A DNA stretch of 64,000 nucleotides from Shinella lacus (GCF_010994755.1 NZ_WHSB02000006.1:186001-250000), one strand, 5' to 3'; shown: positions 52,359 to 61,782, counted from the first letter of the stretch. Notes: a model not told the origin generated them from the sequence alone. Numbers and translations are program-made.

Positions 52359-55300
52359 CTACGAAGCCAGCTTCCACCGCATCTCGGTGCCGAAGGCCAG
52401 AAACGCATCGCGGGACAGCGGTCGCGCAAAGGCATAACCCTGCAACAGGTCGCAGCCGAGAAGCCCCAGCATTTCGGCGTGCTGCATCGTCTCCACGCCT
52501 TCCGCCACGATCTCGATGCCGAGCGAGCGGCCGATCTCGATGATCGAGCGCACCAGCGCCTGCTCGTCGCGCGAGGAGAGGATGGGCGCCACGAGCTGGC
52601 GGTCGATCTTCAACCGCTTGGGCTTCAGCTTCAAAAGGCTGACGATGGAGGTATGGCCGGTGCCGAAATCGTCGATCTCGATATCGATGCCGAGCGCCTT
52701 GATGCGTTCCAGATTGGAGAGCACCACGTCGTCGCTCTCGTCGAGGAAGATCGATTCGACCAGCTCGAAGGCGATCTGCCCGGGCTGGATGGAGAGGCCG
52801 GTGAGGCTGTCGATCAGGCTCTCGTCGCGCAACCGGCGGGCCGACACGTTGACCGAAATCTTCGGCATGATCAGGCCTTGTGCGGCCCAGCGGGCGCAAT
52901 CGATCAGCGCCTTTTCCAGCACGATCCGGTCGAGCGTCGCCATGACGTTGAGGTCCTCGGCGATCTTCAGGAAGCGGTCGGGCGTCAAAAGTCCGTCGCG
53001 CGGATGGTTCCAGCGGATCAGCGCCTCGGCACCGGCGAGCTTCAGCGTGCCGGCGTCGATCTGCGGCTGGTAATAGGGCACGAATTCGTTGTTCTCGATG
53101 CCCGCCAGGATATCGTCGGCGATGCGCTTGTTCGAGATGATCTCGGCCTGCAGCGCCTGCGTGAAGAATTCATGCCGGTTGCGGCCGAGCGCCTTGGCGC
53201 GATAGAGCGCGATATCGGCATTGACGAGCAGTTTCGCGGTGTCGATCGACCGGCCCTCGGCCAGCGCCACGCCGATGCTGACGCCGAAGCGGCAGAGGTG
53301 GCCCTCATATTCGACGGGCTGCTGCATCAGGGTGATGATGCGGCGCGAGAGCGTGCTGAGATAGGTCTGGTCGGTCGTATCGGTCACCACGACGACGAAT
53401 TCATCGCCGCCGATGCGCGCGACGAGATCGCCCGGCCGGGCGGAGGCGCGCAGCACCTGCGAGGCGTGCACCAGCAGCGCGTCGCCGGCGGCGTGGCCGA
53501 GCGTATCGTTGATCTGCTTGAAGCGGTCGAGGTCGATATGCAGGATGCCGACGCGCACCTCGGACGCTTCGCTGAGCGCCGCGATGGCGGTCAGTTCGTC
53601 GTCGAGCTTGCGGCGGTTGCCGAGCCCGGTCAGCGGGTCGTGCAGCGCATTGTGCTCGATGCGGACCTTCGCCTGTTCGAGCTCGATGTTCTTGACGTCC
53701 GCCTGCGTCTTCGCCGCCTTGAGGTGCTCCTTCAGGATCACGTCCTCGGTAACGTCGAAGGCAAGGCCGATCAGCTTGCGGCTGCCGCCGTGGCCGTAGT
53801 GGATCTTGCCGACGGAGCGCACATGGCGGATTTCGCCGCCCGGCAGCACGACGCGCGCCTCGTGCACATAGGGCAGGTCCTGCGCAATACAGCGCTCGAC
53901 ATTGGCGGTGATGTCGTTGCGGTCCTCCGGATGCACCGCGCCGAGCCAGGCCTCGTGCGACACGATGCCGTCGGTGAAGGTCAGCCCGTAGAGCTGGTGC
54001 ATGCGGCCGTCCCAGAAGGTCCGGCCAAGGTCCAGGTCGGCCTCCCAAAGGCCGCATTGATAGGAATCGAGCGCCAGGTCGAGGCGGCGCGTCGTCTGTT
54101 CCAGCTCGGCATTCTGCCGGTCGGAGCGCTCCTTGGCCTCCTTGAGGCTGTCCGTCATCTGCACGTCTTCGGTGACGTCGAAGGCGAGGCCGACAAGCTT
54201 GCGGCGGCCGTCCTGGGCGATGTGCAGCTTGCCGACCGACTGGACATGGCGGATCGAGCCGTCCGGATGCACGACGCGCGAGGTGCGTATATAGGGCACG
54301 TTCTCGCGGATGGTCTCGTTGGCCTTGCGCTCGGCCTCGATGCGGTCGTCGGGGTGGATGGCGTTCACCCAGATGTCGTGGGTGACCCGCTCGCCGGTAT
54401 TCACCACGCCGTAGAGCTGGTGCATGCGGTCGTCCCACAGCGTCAGCCCATCCTCCAGATCGGCCTCCCAGAGGCCGCACTCATATGAATCGAGCGCCAG
54501 ATCGAGGCGCTGCGTCAGCTTCGCAAGCTCGGCATTCTGCACCTCGGTGTGTTCCTTGGCGCTCTTCAGCGCCTCGTTCAGGAGCACGTCCTCGGTGACG
54601 TCCCAGCTGATGCCGGTCAGCTTGTCCTTGCCGTTCGGGCCGGCAAGGCGCGAGCCGACATTGCGGATGTGGCGCACGCTGCCGTCGGGCAGGCGGATGC
54701 AATATTGTGACTTGTAGTCGTTGCCGCCGGCGCGGACCACGTCCATCTCGGCCCTGGCGGTGGCGACATCCTCCGCGGAGAGCACGGCGTCCCAGTTGAG
54801 GTCGTTCGGCGATTCGTTTTCCGGCACGCCGTGCATGCGGTGCATCTGGACGTCCCAGCTTCGCGAGCCGGTCGAAAGCTCGATCTCCCAGATGCCGATC
54901 TTGGAGGCATCCAGCGCGGTGTCGAGGCGCTGCGACAGCGATTTCACCTGCCGCTCGCGCGCCCGGAGGCGGGCGATGTTGCGCTGGCGCTCGCTGACGA
55001 GGCCGCCGGTCAGGAAGATCGGCACGATGATGACGAGCGCGGCAGCGGCGATGATCAGGCGCACCTGCGTCAGGTTTTCCGGCGGGTGATGCCAGCCTTT
55101 CGCCGGAATGGCCGCGAGTTCCCAGCGCCCGCCGGGAAAGTCGAGCACCTGCACCACGGGCTCGTTCTCGAAGATCTCGGCCGCGCCGAAGAACGGATCG
55201 ACGATGTTGTCCGGCACGCTGACGTCGCGGATGGCAAGCTGGATATCGGTCGGATGCTGCGGCATGCCATATTGGCCGGGCCGGTCGGGATCGATCAGGC

Positions 55301-55913
55301 CGGCATCGGTGAAGAGCTTCCGCTCGTCGATCAGCCCGTCGATATAGCCCCAGAAATAGTGCCGCGCGTCGACATTGGTGAAGACCGGCATGAAGAGGTT
55401 GAAACCGCGGCCGCCCTTGGCGAACTGCACCGGCCCGAACATCAGCGGGCGCCCGCGCGAGCGGTCCATCTGGGCGGCGCGACGGAAGGAGGGGAAGCGG
55501 TTGAAATCGTTGCCGATATAATGCTGGTTGCCGTCGAGCGGAAAGGCGTGCGTGACCTTGGCGTCCGGCGCCACGCCGACGCGGCGGAAATGGGTGTTCT
55601 GCAGCATCAGCTTGCGGGCGAAGACGTTGAATTGCAGCGTCGCCTGGTCCGGCGCCACCGCGAACATGTTGGCCACGCTGCGCAGCGCCGCCACATTGCT
55701 GTTCACCTCGCTCTGCAGCCGTGCGCTGACCAGCGCAAGGTCGCCCGAGACATGGCTTTCCAGCTCTTTGAGATAGATGCGCTCGTTCTGCCGCTCGTAG
55801 ATGATGCCCGCGGTGAGGATGACGCAGCCGGCGATCGTCGCCGGCACGAGCGATGGCCGCGCCCATTCTGCGATGGATGCCAGATGGCGGCGAAGGGCAG
55901 CAGTCAATGGCAA
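52359..55913 (-). CDS. CHASE-PAS-PAS-PAS-GGDEF-EAL cyclic-di-GMP signalling protein
   Basis: An 1184-residue inner-membrane protein. Transmembrane helix 1 is at about residues 22-38, a periplasmic CHASE-type sensor at about 45-280, and helix 2 at about 284-304. Three tandem PAS domains follow (about 330-450, 460-590, 595-725), each ending in the same GxxxDVTEDV phrase and joined by short helices. A GGDEF domain (about 745-905) has an intact IGGDEF near 834. An EAL domain (about 930-1170) has EALIRW, FELVES, DDFGTG, LKIDRQL, VAEGVET and QGYAFARP. Both catalytic sites look intact, so synthesis and breakdown of c-di-GMP are both possible. The ligand is unknown. It stands alone. Confidence 0.95.
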   Translation of the reverse strand: MPLTAALRRHLASIAEWARPSLVPATIAGCVILTAGIIYERQNERIYLKELESHVSGDLALVSARLQSEVNSNVAALRSVANMFAVAPDQATLQFNVFARKLMLQNTHFRRVGVAPDAKVTHAFPLDGNQHYIGNDFNRFPSFRRAAQMDRSRGRPLMFGPVQFAKGGRGFNLFMPVFTNVDARHYFWGYIDGLIDERKLFTDAGLIDPDRPGQYGMPQHPTDIQLAIRDVSVPDNIVDPFFGAAEIFENEPVVQVLDFPGGRWELAAIPAKGWHHPPENLTQVRLIIAAAALVIIVPIFLTGGLVSERQRNIARLRARERQVKSLSQRLDTALDASKIGIWEIELSTGSRSWDVQMHRMHGVPENESPNDLNWDAVLSAEDVATARAEMDVVRAGGNDYKSQYCIRLPDGSVRHIRNVGSRLAGPNGKDKLTGISWDVTEDVLLNEALKSAKEHTEVQNAELAKLTQRLDLALDSYECGLWEADLEDGLTLWDDRMHQLYGVVNTGERVTHDIWVNAIHPDDRIEAERKANETIRENVPYIRTSRVVHPDGSIRHVQSVGKLHIAQDGRRKLVGLAFDVTEDVQMTDSLKEAKERSDRQNAELEQTTRRLDLALDSYQCGLWEADLDLGRTFWDGRMHQLYGLTFTDGIVSHEAWLGAVHPEDRNDITANVERCIAQDLPYVHEARVVLPGGEIRHVRSVGKIHYGHGGSRKLIGLAFDVTEDVILKEHLKAAKTQADVKNIELEQAKVRIEHNALHDPLTGLGNRRKLDDELTAIAALSEASEVRVGILHIDLDRFKQINDTLGHAAGDALLVHASQVLRASARPGDLVARIGGDEFVVVVTDTTDQTYLSTLSRRIITLMQQPVEYEGHLCRFGVSIGVALAEGRSIDTAKLLVNADIALYRAKALGRNRHEFFTQALQAEIISNKRIADDILAGIENNEFVPYYQPQIDAGTLKLAGAEALIRWNHPRDGLLTPDRFLKIAEDLNVMATLDRIVLEKALIDCARWAAQGLIMPKISVNVSARRLRDESLIDSLTGLSIQPGQIAFELVESIFLDESDDVVLSNLERIKALGIDIEIDDFGTGHTSIVSLLKLKPKRLKIDRQLVAPILSSRDEQALVRSIIEIGRSLGIEIVAEGVETMQHAEMLGLLGCDLLQGYAFARPLSRDAFLAFGTEMRWKLAS

Positions 55914-56211
55914 GAATCGATCCCCGATGAGGGACGAACGGTAAGGCTTGCATCCTTAAAATTGCATTTATAAGCAACTGAAATACTTGCACTTCCGCGC
56001 GGTTAACCGGTCGGATCGTGTCACTTCACGACAGATCGGCCAGGCCATTTGTCCGACAATCCAGGGGATGAGCCGGCGGCACGGCTTGATTCGTATGATC
56101 TTTCCGGCCATCCATTCCAAAACGCGCGTGGGGACGGGCGAATTTCGCCATATTTGGGGGGCATCTGACGTGACCAGCAAAAAGACTGATTCATTCCCAG
56201 GGGTTCGCACG

Positions 56212-56472
56212 ATGCGCCTATTGATCGCCGCGCTGTTGGCTACGGCCGTTTTCCTCTCGCCGCTCGCCGCATCGGCCGAAAGCGCCGATGTCGAGGCCGT
56301 GATCACCAGCGTCGACACGGGCAGCCTCAGCCTGTCGCTCGACGACGGCAAGAAGTACCAGGCGCCGGAAGAGTTCAACTTCGAAGGCCTGGAGCCGGGC
56401 GTGAAGGTGCTGGTGTTCTACACCGAAGTCGACGGCAAGCGCGTCATCAACGACCTCGAAATCATCCAGTAA
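56212..56472 (+). CDS. DUF1344 family small exported protein
   Basis: An 86-residue protein: signal peptide MRLLIAALLATAVFLSPLAASA, then a single small beta-rich DUF1344 domain (DVEAVITSVDTGSLSLSLDDG, FNFEGLEPGVKVLVFY, RVINDLEII). Its function is unknown; it is probably periplasmic. The ATG at 56212 gives the signal peptide directly, while the longer open frame upstream has no support. The 298 bases before it, back to the GGDEF-EAL start at 55913, contain no gene; I see only the short palindrome GGTTAACC near 56001 there. Confidence 0.85.
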   Translation: MRLLIAALLATAVFLSPLAASAESADVEAVITSVDTGSLSLSLDDGKKYQAPEEFNFEGLEPGVKVLVFYTEVDGKRVINDLEIIQ

Positions 56473-56478
56473 AAATTT

Positions 56479-56596
56479 GCCCCTCGTCCCCCTGCCGGGA
56501 CCTTCTCCCCGCAAGCGGGGCGAAGGGGCAAAACGGTGAGCCCATCATTCCTCGCCCCGCTTGCGGGGAGAGGATGCCGGCAGGCAGGTGAGGGGC
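56479..56596. repeat. Paired inverted GC-rich palindromic repeats
   Basis: Two hairpins, CCTTCTCCCCGC/GCGGGGCGAAGG (about 56510-56525) and CCTCGCCCCGC/GCGGGGAGAGG (about 56550-56574), stand in opposite orientation. They are enclosed by outer arms GCCCCTC...CCTGCCGG and CCGGCAGG...GAGGGGC. This is the rhizobial type of intergenic mosaic element. It fills the gap between two convergent genes and may end both transcripts. Confidence 0.8.
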
Positions 56597-56612
56597 CAGT
56601 ATGGCGCAAGCC

Positions 56613-57221
56613 TCAAAGCCAGTGCATCCCCGTCGCGTCGATGCGCAGCAGGCGGTCCTGGTGGATTGGCGTGTTGGCCGCCTCTTCTTCCGCCATGCCA
56701 TGCAGCCGGAACGCCGCGCGGAAAACCCCGCCATGGCTGACGCAGACGGTTGGCCCGCGCACGTCGGCAAGCCAGGAGGCGATGCGCCAGGAGAGGATCT
56801 CGTAGCTTTCCGCGGCTTCCCCCGGCGGAATGAAGTTCCATTTGGAATGCATGCGCTCCTCGACCCTGTCCGGCACCTTCGCCATCAGTTCGGGCAGCGT
56901 ATGGCCCTCCCAGTCGCCGAAGGAGACTTCGACGAGGCGCGGGTCGGTGCGGTAGGCGAGGGGATCGAGGCCCATGGCGCGACGCAGGATTTCCATCGTC
57001 TCGCGCGTGCGCCCGAGCGGGCTCGCCACGAAATCGTAATCGGAAACCGTCTGCCCGAGAATGCCCTTGAGGGCGGCGCCGTTACCGGCCGCCTGTTTGC
57101 GGCCGGTGTCGTTCAGCGGGATGTCCTGCTGGCCTTGCAGCCTGCCCTCTGCATTCCACGCGGTCTGGCCGTGTCGGATCATGTAGATGGGCAAGGTGCA
57201 GTCCCGCTGCTTGGAGTTCAC
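56613..57221 (-). CDS. Histidine phosphatase family protein
   Basis: A 202-residue phosphoglycerate-mutase-like phosphatase. The phosphohistidine motif YMIRHGQTAWNAEG is at about residues 13-26, SPLGRTRETMEIL near 68-80, LVEVSFGDWEGHT near 95-107 and the second His in VCVSHGGVFRAAF near 160. The substrate is unknown. The start is GTG, directly adjacent to the fabI stop (TGA then GTG), with AAGGA inside the fabI end; so it is translated from the fabI transcript by coupling. Confidence 0.93.
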   Translation of the reverse strand: MNSKQRDCTLPIYMIRHGQTAWNAEGRLQGQQDIPLNDTGRKQAAGNGAALKGILGQTVSDYDFVASPLGRTRETMEILRRAMGLDPLAYRTDPRLVEVSFGDWEGHTLPELMAKVPDRVEERMHSKWNFIPPGEAAESYEILSWRIASWLADVRGPTVCVSHGGVFRAAFRLHGMAEEEAANTPIHQDRLLRIDATGMHWL

Positions 57222-58040
57222 TCAGTCCTTGATGACGGAAATGTCCGGCGCATCGACGGCCTTCATGCCGACGACGTGGTAGCCGCTGTCGGCATGATGC
57301 GTCTCGCCGGTCACCGAGCGCGACAGGTCGGAGAGCATGTAGAGGCCGACATCGCCCACTTCCTCGATGGTGACGGTACGGCGCAGCGGCGCGTTGTACT
57401 CGTTCCACTTGAGGATGTAACGGAAATCGCCGATGCCGGAGGCGGCCAGCGTCTTGATCGGGCCGGCCGAAATCGCGTTGACGCGGATGTTCTTCGGGCC
57501 GAGGTCGACCGCGAGATACTTCACGCTCGCTTCAAGTGCCGCCTTGGCGACGCCCATGACGTTGTAGTTCGGCATGACCTTTTCCGCGCCATAATAGGTC
57601 AGCGTCAGCATCGAGCCGCCATCGGTCATCAGCTTTTCCGCGCGCCGGGCGACCGACGTGAAGGAATAGACCGAGATCTGCATGGTCTTGGCGAAGTTCG
57701 CCGGCGTGGTGTCCACGTAGCGGCCGGTCAGCTCGTCCTTGTCGGAAAAGCCGATGGCATGCACGAGGAAGTCGATCTTGCCCCAGGTCTTCTCGATATT
57801 CTCGAAGACCGCGTCGATCGACGCTTCGTCGGACACATCGCAATCGCCAGCCAGCACCGCGCCGATTTCGGCCGCCAGCGGCTCGACGCGCTTCTTCAGC
57901 GCATCGCCCTGATAGGTGAGGGCAATTTCGCCGCCCTGTGAATGGATAGCCTTGGCGATGCCCCAGGCGATGGAACGGTTGTTGGCGACGCCCATGATGA
58001 CGCCGCGCTTGCCCTTCATCAGACCAGATGCCTGAACCAT
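57222..58040 (-). CDS. fabI: Enoyl-[acyl-carrier-protein] reductase (NADH)
   Basis: The last reduction in each cycle of fatty acid elongation (type II system). The 272-residue SDR-family protein has the FabI-specific cofactor site GVANNRSIAWGIAKAI (about residues 17-32), VHAIGFSDKDEL near 92, and the catalytic Tyr-x6-Lys in PNYNVMGVAKAALEAS (about 157-172). The ATG at 58040 follows GGGGGC; the upstream frame extension is not family-like. It is coupled to a histidine phosphatase. FabI is the target of triclosan-type inhibitors; no resistance change can be judged here. Confidence 0.96.
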   Translation of the reverse strand: MVQASGLMKGKRGVIMGVANNRSIAWGIAKAIHSQGGEIALTYQGDALKKRVEPLAAEIGAVLAGDCDVSDEASIDAVFENIEKTWGKIDFLVHAIGFSDKDELTGRYVDTTPANFAKTMQISVYSFTSVARRAEKLMTDGGSMLTLTYYGAEKVMPNYNVMGVAKAALEASVKYLAVDLGPKNIRVNAISAGPIKTLAASGIGDFRYILKWNEYNAPLRRTVTIEEVGDVGLYMLSDLSRSVTGETHHADSGYHVVGMKAVDAPDISVIKD

Positions 58041-58172
58041 GGTTTGCCCCCTGATACTTAAGTCAATTGTGCCTATGGCATAGGCGGCAATGCGGTTCAA
58101 GCGCGCGGGGGTTCAGGAACTGTTAGCATCCGTAACAATGGGTGCATGTTTTACGAAAGCGTCACAATCGAT

Positions 58173-59240
58173 TTAAAGATAAAGGCCTTCGCGCAGGCTG
58201 CGCATCAGGTCGATCATCTTGGCATCCGGCTTTTCCCACAGGAGAAGGCGGATTTCGGCAATCAGATCGCCGCGTTCGCCGTTTTCCATGACGAGGCCTT
58301 CGCCTTCGATGCGGATCTTCTGGTCGGAGCCCGACCAGGCCGGCACCGTCACGGGGAAAGAGCCGAGCGGCCCTTCGACCGTCGTCTCGCAGCCGAGCAC
58401 GGCATTCTCGATCGTCACCGGCAGGTCGACCTTCAGGTCGAAGCCATCGACCCGGAAGCGGCCGGGCGCCACGCGCACGGTGATGACGGCATCGCCGCGC
58501 TTCAGGTTCTCGAAGCGGTATCCGGCTTCCTTGAGGCGCATGACCTGGCCATCCGTCGTGCCCGCGCCGATCGGCACGCGCAGCGTCTGGCCGTCCGGCG
58601 TTTCGAGCGTCGGGCGCACGCGGTTCAGGATATCCTCGACGGAGACCGTGACGTCGGCAAAGAAGTCCGGCGCCTTGTCGACCTTGGGGCGGCCACCGCG
58701 AATGCGGCGGATGATGGCGGAGATGATGGCGGCGGCCGGTGCGATGCCGCGGCCCTGGCCCGCATCGTCCGTCTCCGGCTCGTCGGTCGCCTTGCGGGCG
58801 TCCTGGGCGGGCGCCGCTGCGGCCTGCGGCTGCGGGCGGGCCTGATTCTGGGCCTGCGCCTGCGATTGGGCCTGCGGCTTGCCCTCGGCCGGCTGGCCGC
58901 GGGAATCGACGCCGAAGATGCGGGCGATCATGTCTTCCGCGCCTTCGTCCGCCATGCGCGGCGGCGGGTCGTTCCTCACCTTGCGCTCGGCCTGCTGGCG
59001 GCGCATCTGCTCCATGCGGCGAAGCTCGGCCTCGCGCTGCTGGCGGTCGTAGCGGCTGCGTTTGTCGGGGTCGCGCAGAAGATCGTAGGCCCGGCCGGCC
59101 TCGGTGAAGCGCACGGTGGCGTTGGGGTCGTCGTGGTTCTGGTCGGGATGCACCGCTTTTGCAAGCGAGCGCCAGGCCGCCTTGATTTCATCCTGCCCGG
59201 CGCTTCTTTTCACGCCCAGCACCGAATAGGGGTCACGCAT
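58173..59240 (-). CDS. DnaJ-family co-chaperone (CbpA-like, no zinc finger)
   Basis: A 355-residue protein. The J domain at residues 1-68 has the essential HPD in KAVHPDQNH (about 30-36). A helical, then Gln/Ala/Pro-rich linker follows (about 70-150), an Ile-rich stretch IAPAAAIISAIIRRIRGG near 165-182, and the DnaJ C-terminal substrate-binding domain from about 190 (FFADVTVSVEDILNRV, RLKEAGYRF, GDAVITVRVAPG). The CxxCxGxG zinc region is missing, as in CbpA. It stimulates DnaK ATPase. The ATG at 59240 starts the J domain correctly. Confidence 0.93.
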   Translation of the reverse strand: MRDPYSVLGVKRSAGQDEIKAAWRSLAKAVHPDQNHDDPNATVRFTEAGRAYDLLRDPDKRSRYDRQQREAELRRMEQMRRQQAERKVRNDPPPRMADEGAEDMIARIFGVDSRGQPAEGKPQAQSQAQAQNQARPQPQAAAAPAQDARKATDEPETDDAGQGRGIAPAAAIISAIIRRIRGGRPKVDKAPDFFADVTVSVEDILNRVRPTLETPDGQTLRVPIGAGTTDGQVMRLKEAGYRFENLKRGDAVITVRVAPGRFRVDGFDLKVDLPVTIENAVLGCETTVEGPLGSFPVTVPAWSGSDQKIRIEGEGLVMENGERGDLIAEIRLLLWEKPDAKMIDLMRSLREGLYL

Positions 59241-59342
59241 AACTTCCACCCATTGTCGTTTTGCCGACCATGATAGGGGGCACGTCCTAATCACTGGTTA
59301 CGGGTCAGGGTTGAAAAATCGCAAACATGCGCGCGAGAGGAT

Positions 59343-59789
59343 TCAGCCCTGGCGATCGAAGGCCAGCAGCAGCCATTCGCCGGAACTGCCGAGGCAGGTG
59401 CGGCCCGAATAATTGGCGATCCCCTGATAGGAATGTTTCGTCGTCACGAAATCGCGGCAGGTGCGCCCGGCATCGTCGCGGTTTTCCGCAATGGTGCTGA
59501 TCACGCCCGCACTGCCCGAGGCGGAATTCGCCCAGGGGATCGGATTGCCGGCGGTGCGCGAAATATCGGCGGAGGAGACGGCGTTGCGCACGGTGATCTC
59601 GTCGGTCAGCCCCTCCGCGCCGGCCGGCACGGCGCTGGTGCGCACGGTATCGACCTTGCTGTCGGAAAAGACGTCGAGGCCGCCCATGCAGCCCGGCAGA
59701 AGCGCGCAGCCCATCGTCACGCCGGCAACAGCAAGGCAGCGCGCCCAGTATGGCTTTGTCTCGGGTCGCGACTTTGCTATGACATCCAC
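59343..59789 (-). CDS. Putative lipoprotein (RT0821/Lpp0805-like surface protein)
   Basis: A 148-residue protein with a basic N-terminus, a hydrophobic helix and a lipobox LLPGC near residue 34, so it is probably a lipid-anchored periplasmic or outer-membrane protein. The C-terminal half ([25 protein letters not shown]) has the paired Cys and GxxC pattern seen in the small RT0821/Lpp0805 surface-protein group; the name is from memory. Function is unknown. It is divergent from pdxH, with 45 bases between starts. Confidence 0.8.
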   Translation of the reverse strand: MDVIAKSRPETKPYWARCLAVAGVTMGCALLPGCMGGLDVFSDSKVDTVRTSAVPAGAEGLTDEITVRNAVSSADISRTAGNPIPWANSASGSAGVISTIAENRDDAGRTCRDFVTTKHSYQGIANYSGRTCLGSSGEWLLLAFDRQG

Positions 59790-59834
59790 TCCTGTCTGCC
59801 CCCAATCGTCAAAAAGATCGGCATTGAATCGAAT

Positions 59835-60455
59835 ATGAGCGAAAATGCGTTAACAAGCGGTGACTTCACCCAGGAGAACGAGCCCTATTCCCTGTTCGGC
59901 ACATGGCTGGAAGAGGCCGGAAAGACCGAGCCGAACGACCCGAACGCGCTGGCGCTCGCCACCGTCGACGAGACCGGCCTGCCCAATGTGCGCATGGTCC
60001 TCTTGAAAGGTTTCGATGAGCGCGGCTTTGTCTTCTACACGAATTTCGAAAGCCACAAGGGCGTCGAGCTTCTCGGCGCCCACAAGGCCGCCATGTGCTT
60101 CCACTGGAAATCGCTGCGCCGCCAGGTGCGCGTGCGCGGCGATATCGAGGTGGTCACCGATGCCGAGGCGGACGAATATTACGCCTCGCGCCCGCGCGGC
60201 AGCCGCATCGGCGCCTGGGCCTCGAAACAGTCGCGCCCGCTCGAAAGCCGCTTCGCGCTGGAAAAGGCGGTCGCCGAATATACCGCCCGCTACGCGATCG
60301 GCGAAATCCCCCGCCCACCGCACTGGTCCGGCTTCCGCCTGAAACCCGTCTCGATCGAATTCTGGCACGACCGCCCCTTCCGCCTGCACGACCGCGTCGA
60401 ATTCCGCCACGCGGAAGACGGCCAAGGCTGGACGAAGGTGCGGATGTATCCGTGA
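59835..60455 (+). CDS. pdxH: Pyridoxamine 5'-phosphate oxidase
   Basis: FMN-dependent oxidation of pyridoxine or pyridoxamine phosphate to pyridoxal 5'-phosphate. The 206-residue protein has [20 protein letters not shown] (about residues 36-55), [48 protein letters not shown] (about 121-136) and a C-terminal [17 protein letters not shown]. All FMN and substrate residues of the family appear present. The ATG at 59835 gives a normal N-terminus. It converges with the polysaccharide deacetylase gene, four bases apart. Confidence 0.97.
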   Translation: MSENALTSGDFTQENEPYSLFGTWLEEAGKTEPNDPNALALATVDETGLPNVRMVLLKGFDERGFVFYTNFESHKGVELLGAHKAAMCFHWKSLRRQVRVRGDIEVVTDAEADEYYASRPRGSRIGAWASKQSRPLESRFALEKAVAEYTARYAIGEIPRPPHWSGFRLKPVSIEFWHDRPFRLHDRVEFRHAEDGQGWTKVRMYP

Positions 60456-60459
60456 GGGA

Positions 60460-61515
60460 TCAGCGCCTCAGCAGCCGGAACGGGATGCCGGAGGCCAGCG
60501 CGCCGACATATTTCGGCTTCTGGTAGAGCCCGTTCAGCGAGATGCGGGGCAGTGTCGTCGGGGTGTCGAAGGAGCGGGTGGAGAGCGTGCCGGGGTCCGT
60601 GGTGACGGCGACGCGGAAGCCGAGGTCCTTGGCGAGGCGGTGTTCGCGCGGCGAAACGGCGGCGCGGTCGCCATAGGGGTAGGCGAAGGTTTCCGGGCGG
60701 TGGCCGATGATCGCGGCGATGCGGTCGGCCGAGTGTTCCATCTCGCGGCGCGCGTCCTCGTCGCTGAGGCGGGCGAGCGCGCGGTGGCTGACCGTGTGGG
60801 CGCCGATCGAGGCCAGCGGGTTGAGCACGAGGCTCTTCAGCTCGGGTTCGCGCATGACGAGCCGTTCGGTCAGCATCATCGGGTCGATGCCATGGGCCTT
60901 GGCTGCGGCGTCGAGCTTTTTGATCGCCGCCGCTTCCTCCGTCTCCACCTGGATGAAGCGGGCGAAGCGGCTGAAGGCGGCCTGTTTCTGGAAGGGCGTG
61001 GCGAGCGGCATGGTGACCGCACCCGAGCCGAAATCGAACTCCAGATGCGGCGCGGCGCGCAGAAGCTCCGTCAGCGTCTCCCACCAGATGCCATGCGTCT
61101 TGCAGCAGAAGCCCGGCGCGACGAACACGGTGAACGGCACCTTGTGGCGGGTGAAGACCGGCTGGGCATGGACCGCATTGTTGCGGTAGCCGTCATCGAG
61201 CGTGAAGGCGGCGAACCGCTCGCCGGCCCGGGCGATGGCGAGGCGCGCCGGCATGTCGGCGAGCGCCACGAACTGGTAGCCCTCTTCCGTCAGGTGCTCG
61301 ATCGCCGCATCCAGGAATTCCGGCGTGATCTCCAGATGCGCATTGGGATCGAAGGCCTGCGCCACCTTGGGCCGCACATGGTGCAGCGTGAAGATCGCGC
61401 CCATGCCACGCGCCGACGCCATCAGCCCGACCCGCTCCGCCAGATGCGCAAATTCCAGCCCGCCGGTGATTACGGCGCGCTTCAGACCCTGTCGCATTGT
61501 GCTGCGGATAGGCAT
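60460..61515 (-). CDS. Polysaccharide deacetylase family protein
   Basis: A 351-residue carbohydrate esterase 4 (NodB) protein. FTLDDGYRNN (about residues 102-111) has the catalytic and metal Asp, HTVSHRALAR (about 238-247) the two metal His, and TFAYPYGDRA (about 274-283) the conserved Arg/Asp region. It removes N-acetyl groups from a glycan, but the substrate is unknown. The N-terminal 50 residues (AERVGLMASARGMGAIFTLHHV) lead into the barrel without a clear signal peptide. A possible 42-residue gene lies directly upstream on the same strand. Confidence 0.92.
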   Translation of the reverse strand: MPIRSTMRQGLKRAVITGGLEFAHLAERVGLMASARGMGAIFTLHHVRPKVAQAFDPNAHLEITPEFLDAAIEHLTEEGYQFVALADMPARLAIARAGERFAAFTLDDGYRNNAVHAQPVFTRHKVPFTVFVAPGFCCKTHGIWWETLTELLRAAPHLEFDFGSGAVTMPLATPFQKQAAFSRFARFIQVETEEAAAIKKLDAAAKAHGIDPMMLTERLVMREPELKSLVLNPLASIGAHTVSHRALARLSDEDARREMEHSADRIAAIIGHRPETFAYPYGDRAAVSPREHRLAKDLGFRVAVTTDPGTLSTRSFDTPTTLPRISLNGLYQKPKYVGALASGIPFRLLRR

Positions 61516-61551
61516 GTCGTCTGTGTCTTCCCTGGCTGTTTCTCGCCGCCG

Positions 61552-61680
61552 TTATCGCATCCGGTCGGTATCCGAGTGGTTAACAACGGCTTTCCTGTGG
61601 CGCGAGGGCAGGGGCGGTCCCTGCTGGAAGGTGAGGATGCGGATGACGTCCATGAAAATGAGCGTGACGGGGCCAAACAT
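61552..61680 (-). CDS. Candidate 42-residue protein upstream of the deacetylase
   Basis: A 43-codon frame starting ATG at 61680 and stopping TAA at 61552. A strong AGGAGGG ribosome site stands 7 bases before the start. The peptide opens with a hydrophobic segment (MFGPVTLIFMDVIRILTF) and ends basic and polar. It lies 36 bases upstream of the polysaccharide deacetylase start. No family is known to me; the ribosome site and position are the support, and chance cannot be ruled out. Confidence 0.4.
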   Translation of the reverse strand: MFGPVTLIFMDVIRILTFQQGPPLPSRHRKAVVNHSDTDRMR

Positions 61681-61782
61681 CGTTGCGCCCTCCTATCTGT
61701 TGAACTGCCCGCATTGTCCGCCCGCTTGCCACCCTTGCTCAAACGAGTTTATCGTCGATTTCGAATGACTTGAGGTTATGCG

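Noticed and set aside
52299-54488. A 729-codon open frame on the plus strand
   Set aside because: Antisense shadow of the GGDEF-EAL gene, whose catalytic motifs are all intact on the minus strand.
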